A DNA stretch of 26,235 bases from an uncultured Clostridium sp. (GTDB taxonomy: Bacteria; Bacillota; Clostridia; TANB77; CAG-508). The stretch's first letter is position 1. Every line of letters starts with the position of its first letter. Positions 23,341 to 26,235 of the stretch are shown here, piece after piece. The translations under genes and the position numbers were made by a program. The DNA lies in the NCBI GenBank assembly GCA_902496295.1, contig CABVAF010000011.1:1-26235 (forward strand), written 5' to 3'. Below the pieces are notes generated by a model, which had not been told where the DNA came from, made no database searches, and saw only the letters and a program-made list of their open reading frames with translations.

Positions 23341-24588
23341 ATGAAGAAAAATAACAAAAAATTTAAAAAGAGATATATATTTTTAGCGTTGGTAATTATT
23401 TTTATAATTATAATAAGTATATTTACACATTTTGGAGGTTTTAATACAGGAAAAAATATAAATCCAGAAGAATTAAAGAAATATGCCAAAAATGTAGAAA
23501 ATATTAAAATTCCAGATAATGCAAAAATAATTGCTTTAGGAGAGGCTACACACGGTAATAAAGAATTTCAAGAATTAAAACTTGATATATTCAAGATATT
23601 AGTAGAAGATTATGGTGTTAAAGCATTTGCTATCGAGGGAGATTATGGTGGATGTGAAAAAGTTAATGATTATATACAAGGAGGAGAAGGAAAATTAGAA
23701 GAAGTAACAAAATTTATAGGATTTCAAATTTATAATACAGAACAAATTACAGAATTGATTTCATATATGAAAGAATACAATGAAACTGTTAATGAAAATC
23801 AAAAAATTAGATTTTATGGATTTGATATGCAAAGATATATATACAATTTAGAGTATTTAAAAAAAGAATGCAAAAAGTTTAATATTGATGTTAGTGAATT
23901 AGAAAAATTGACGAATAACAATACTTGGAATGAAGAATACAGTTATGAAGAAAGAAATAATATCATAAATTACGTAAAAAGTATACTTAATACAAAAAAC
24001 AATGCTGAAAGAGCAATTCATTTTGCCGATATATTATTACAATATATTGAGATGAATACTACGACAGATGAGGATATTAGTTTTTTAAGAGATAAATTTA
24101 TGGCAGAAAATGTTAAGTGGATTTTAGAGCAAGAGGAAAAGTTGAAAAACGAAAAAATTTTTATTTCTGGTCATAATACACATATTGGAAAATATGCTAG
24201 TATGGAAAATATGGGAAATTTACTTTTTAATGAAATGAACAATAACTATTATGCAATAGGAACAGATTTTTATAAGGCAAAAGTAAACCTTCCAAGTGGA
24301 GATAAACGTATAATAAAAACTTTTTATTCGCATAATCCATTAGCTAAAACAGCTAAGATGGCAGGAATTGATATTTGTTGGTTAGATTTTTCAAATATTC
24401 CAGAAGATACAGAACTATATAATTTAATTACTAATTACAATTATATGGGAAGTGTTCCAGAGGCATATTCTTTTATAATGCGTCTTTTACCGCCAAGTTA
24501 TAGAATATTCCAAGAACCTGCAACTCTATATGATAGTATGATATTAGTAACTAATGCAACACCGACTAAAATTGATGTTAATAAATAG
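23341..24588 (+). CDS. Membrane-anchored erythromycin esterase-like protein
   Basis: 415 aa from the ATG at 23341, chosen over an in-frame ATG at 23323 because AAAGGA (23326-23331) gives normal spacing. A transmembrane anchor (about 12-29) is followed by an erythromycin-esterase (EreA/EreB-like) domain: ALGEATHG (65-72) with the proposed catalytic H71, AIEGDYGG (97-104), FYGFDMQ, and SGHNTHIGKY later. Characterised EreA/EreB are soluble macrolide-lactone hydrolases; an outward anchor is unusual, so macrolide resistance should not be assumed from similarity alone. Many family members have other ester substrates. It is downstream of the membrane-anchored XRE regulator. Confidence 0.83.
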   Translation: MKKNNKKFKKRYIFLALVIIFIIIISIFTHFGGFNTGKNINPEELKKYAKNVENIKIPDNAKIIALGEATHGNKEFQELKLDIFKILVEDYGVKAFAIEGDYGGCEKVNDYIQGGEGKLEEVTKFIGFQIYNTEQITELISYMKEYNETVNENQKIRFYGFDMQRYIYNLEYLKKECKKFNIDVSELEKLTNNNTWNEEYSYEERNNIINYVKSILNTKNNAERAIHFADILLQYIEMNTTTDEDISFLRDKFMAENVKWILEQEEKLKNEKIFISGHNTHIGKYASMENMGNLLFNEMNNNYYAIGTDFYKAKVNLPSGDKRIIKTFYSHNPLAKTAKMAGIDICWLDFSNIPEDTELYNLITNYNYMGSVPEAYSFIMRLLPPSYRIFQEPATLYDSMILVTNATPTKIDVNK

Positions 24589-24711
24589 TTTGAGATAAGT
24601 AGATTATTTCTCCACATTGTTAATATAAATAATTATCAATTATAAAAAAGCAAAATTAGTCGAGAGAAAAAAACTTTTTAATATATAATCAACTTATAAG
24701 TAAGTGATAAA

Positions 24712-24774
24712 ATGGAAGAAAAAATTAAAGCTGTTCAAAGAATGCAAGATTATATTCAGCTGATTATTCTTTAA
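24712..24774 (+). pseudogene. Truncated AraC-type regulator start (remnant)
   Basis: An ATG opens a 20-codon frame whose first 15 residues (MEEKIKAVQRMQDYI) are like the start of AraC-family HTH domains, which usually continue as EEH...ITL. The match breaks off at about 24756 and a stop follows at 24772. The remainder is missing, so this is a 5' relic left by deletion or replacement. No good ribosome site is visible. Confidence 0.5.
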
Positions 24775-24991
24775 TATAAAATGGTTTATTAGAGATTTCA
24801 TCTACTTGGTATTCAAGTATTGCTAAAGTAGTAGGATATGTAATTAGATATTCAGTAGGTTCTATAACTTGTAAATTAGTATGTAAGATATGCTTTATAG
24901 TTCCTTTCTTAACTTTGTAAGTATAGTTCTTAATCGCCTTTAATATTTCAGTATTTGGTTTTAATGTTTGAGTAGTTTTTAATTTCAGCAT
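24764..24991 (-). CDS. Small hypothetical protein
   Basis: 75 aa from the ATG at 24991, which has AGGAGG about 9 nt upstream; an in-frame TTG one codon earlier is less likely. Lys- and Thr-rich, soluble, no recognised domain; the end reads LEYQVDEISNKPFYIKE. Its last codons overlap the AraC-type remnant on the other strand, so its 3' end may lie at a recombination junction. It lies downstream of tRNA-Gly but is separated from it by a terminator. A weak AT-rich promoter could lie at 25025-25045. Confidence 0.5.
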   Translation of the reverse strand: MLKLKTTQTLKPNTEILKAIKNYTYKVKKGTIKHILHTNLQVIEPTEYLITYPTTLAILEYQVDEISNKPFYIKE

Positions 24992-25037
24992 CAAAAAAGT
25001 CCTCCTTCCTAGAAAGAGAACTCAAAGTCTTTTATAT

Positions 25038-25077
25038 AAAATAACAACTTACAGACTAATTAAAGTTCGTAAGTTGT
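25038..25077 (-). terminator. Intrinsic terminator after tRNA-Gly
   Basis: On the minus strand, ACAACTTAC (25069-25077) pairs perfectly over 9 bp with GTAAGTTGT (25044-25052), followed by TATTTTAT. Confidence 0.7.
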
Positions 25078-25084
25078 CTTAAAA

Positions 25085-25158
<74 letters not shown>

Positions 25159-25183
25159 AATTTCTGTATCAAAGACATTTTTA

Positions 25184-25212
25184 ATTTTACAATACATTTA
25201 CACTTTTGTCAA
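25184..25212 (-). promoter_or_regulatory. Promoter of tRNA-Gly
   Basis: On the minus strand, consensus TTGACA (25207-25212), a 17-bp spacer and TAAAAT (25184-25189), 25 bp before the tRNA. Confidence 0.75.
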
Positions 25213-25293
25213 TACAAAATTAAAAAAAATTTGAATTTTTTTATAAAATTTAATAGTATTTTTTGAATAAAAAAATATCATACTAAAATTATT

Positions 25294-26046
25294 ATGGATA
25301 AGATAAAAGATTTTGAATATGCAATTAAAAATAAAGAATTCAAAGTATATTTTCAACCAAAATTTGACTGTAGAACCAAGAAGATGATAGGTGCAGAAGC
25401 ATTAGTAAGAAGAATACAAGAAGATAAAATTATTTTGCCAAATAATTTTATTCCAGAATATGAAAAAAATGGATTAATAACTAAATTAGATAATTATGTA
25501 TTAGAAGAAGTTTGCAAGATATTACAGAAATGGCAGAAAAATGGCAAATATTTATATGTATCAGTAAATGAGTCACCAAAACATTTATCTGACGAAGAAC
25601 ACGGAAAAAAACTAGTAGAACTATTAAGCAAATATAATGTTTCGCCAACACATATAGAATTAGAAGTTACGGAGAGTGCAATTATACACGATATAGAAAA
25701 GGCTAAAAGTGCTCAAGAGAGAATGCATGAACTTGGTTTTATTATATCAATGGATGATTTTGGAGTAGGATATTCTTCTTTTAGTGTGCTGAAAAATATT
25801 ATAATAGATGTATTAAAAATAGACAAAGTATTTCTAAAAGATATTTTTACACACAGAAGATATCAAATTATATTAGAAAGTATTATTGATATGGCACATA
25901 AGTTAAGAATGGTAACCGTAATGGAAGGGGTAAAGAGTAAGAAGGAGGTAGAATATTTACAGGAAATAGGATGTGATGTTCTGCAAGGCTACTATTTTGA
26001 CAAACCATTACCAATTGATGAATTTGAAAGAAAATATATATTGTAG
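25294..26046 (+). CDS. EAL-domain cyclic-di-GMP phosphodiesterase
   Basis: 250 aa, essentially one EAL domain without GGDEF, sensor or membrane parts. It should hydrolyse c-di-GMP to pGpG. Catalytic and metal-binding residues are present: QPKFD (21-25), AEALVR with E35, N92 in SVNES, E124 in ELEVTES, D154-D155 in MDDFGVGYSSF, K175 in LKIDK, E211 in MEGV and Q231 in LQGYYFDKP. The ATG has no recognisable Shine-Dalgarno, and an in-frame TGA lies ten codons upstream, so it is not a truncated GGDEF-EAL protein. A terminator follows 12 bp after the stop. Activity is likely; output pathway unknown. Confidence 0.92.
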   Translation: MDKIKDFEYAIKNKEFKVYFQPKFDCRTKKMIGAEALVRRIQEDKIILPNNFIPEYEKNGLITKLDNYVLEEVCKILQKWQKNGKYLYVSVNESPKHLSDEEHGKKLVELLSKYNVSPTHIELEVTESAIIHDIEKAKSAQERMHELGFIISMDDFGVGYSSFSVLKNIIIDVLKIDKVFLKDIFTHRRYQIILESIIDMAHKLRMVTVMEGVKSKKEVEYLQEIGCDVLQGYYFDKPLPIDEFERKYIL

Positions 26047-26057
26047 ATATAAAATAG

Positions 26058-26099
26058 ACTGAACTCTAAAACTATATAACTTTTTTGGAGTTCAGTTTT
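26058..26099 (+). terminator. Intrinsic terminator after the EAL gene
   Basis: ACTGAACTC (26058-26066) pairs perfectly with GAGTTCAGT (26088-26096), followed by TTTATT. Confidence 0.8.
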
Positions 26100-26131
26100 A
26101 TTAACTAAATTTGACTGTATTAAAATTGAAG

Positions 26132-26160
26132 TAGACAAAATAAAAGTAAAATGCTATACT
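26132..26160 (+). promoter_or_regulatory. Predicted promoter of the second tRNA-Gly
   Basis: TAGACA (26132-26137), a 17-bp spacer and TATACT (26155-26160) with an extended TGC, 10 bp before the tRNA. Confidence 0.6.
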
Positions 26161-26170
26161 TATAATATAT

Positions 26171-26235
<65 letters not shown>

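Noticed and set aside
22863..23489. 208-codon open frame on the minus strand opposite the XRE and Ere-like genes
   Set aside because: Lies opposite two well-supported coding genes and shows only Phe/Ile-rich low-complexity sequence of the kind produced by antisense AT-rich codons.

Overview
The window comes from a very AT-rich, low-GC Gram-positive bacterium, most likely an endospore-forming member of the Clostridia (possibly one of the small-genome gut lineages; that part is inference). The evidence is a spore germination protease (gpr), Shine-Dalgarno motifs of the AGGAGG type, frequent TTG/GTG starts, strong U-tract terminators, and Firmicutes-like rRNA and tRNA sequences.

Region 1 (1-862) is the end of a ribosomal RNA operon: the 3' end of 23S rRNA, 5S rRNA, then a tRNA-Asn(GTT) gene interrupted inside its anticodon by a 245-nt group I intron that carries no homing-endonuclease ORF. 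The intron helices P1-P10 can be traced by eye. This is the most striking item in the window.

Region 2 (863-7454) is a close-packed, all-plus-strand run of small soluble enzymes: a free-standing HNH protein, a DUF5680 protein, two S51-like serine hydrolases, a NUDIX hydrolase, two HAD phosphatases, an RNase Z-like metallo-hydrolase, a histidine phosphatase and a YdcF/DUF218 protein. A 93-bp terminator-plus-promoter unit behind the tRNA is repeated about 4.6 kb downstream (770-862 and 5372-5465), so the first seven genes sit between direct repeats.

Region 3 (7531-20714) is mostly housekeeping and envelope biology: a membrane-anchored SH3/polysaccharide deacetylase; a divergently transcribed TM2/DUF2752 membrane pair; murB, a membrane-anchored yvcK and a glycogen debranching enzyme in one run; holA (DNA polymerase III delta), which is frameshifted as given; a COG2509 FAD oxidoreductase; gpr; a minus-strand nnrD-TraX pair; and an HD-domain hydrolase.

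Region 4 (20715-26235) is more accessory: a putative minus-strand small structured RNA, a DUF3781 protein, a small membrane protein, a C45-family acyltransferase/hydrolase, a membrane-anchored XRE regulator paired with a membrane-anchored erythromycin-esterase-like protein, a truncated AraC-type remnant, an unknown small gene, tRNA-Gly(TCC) on the minus strand, an EAL-domain c-di-GMP phosphodiesterase, and a second tRNA-Gly(TCC) cut by the window end. No CRISPR array, complete insertion sequence or integrase is visible.
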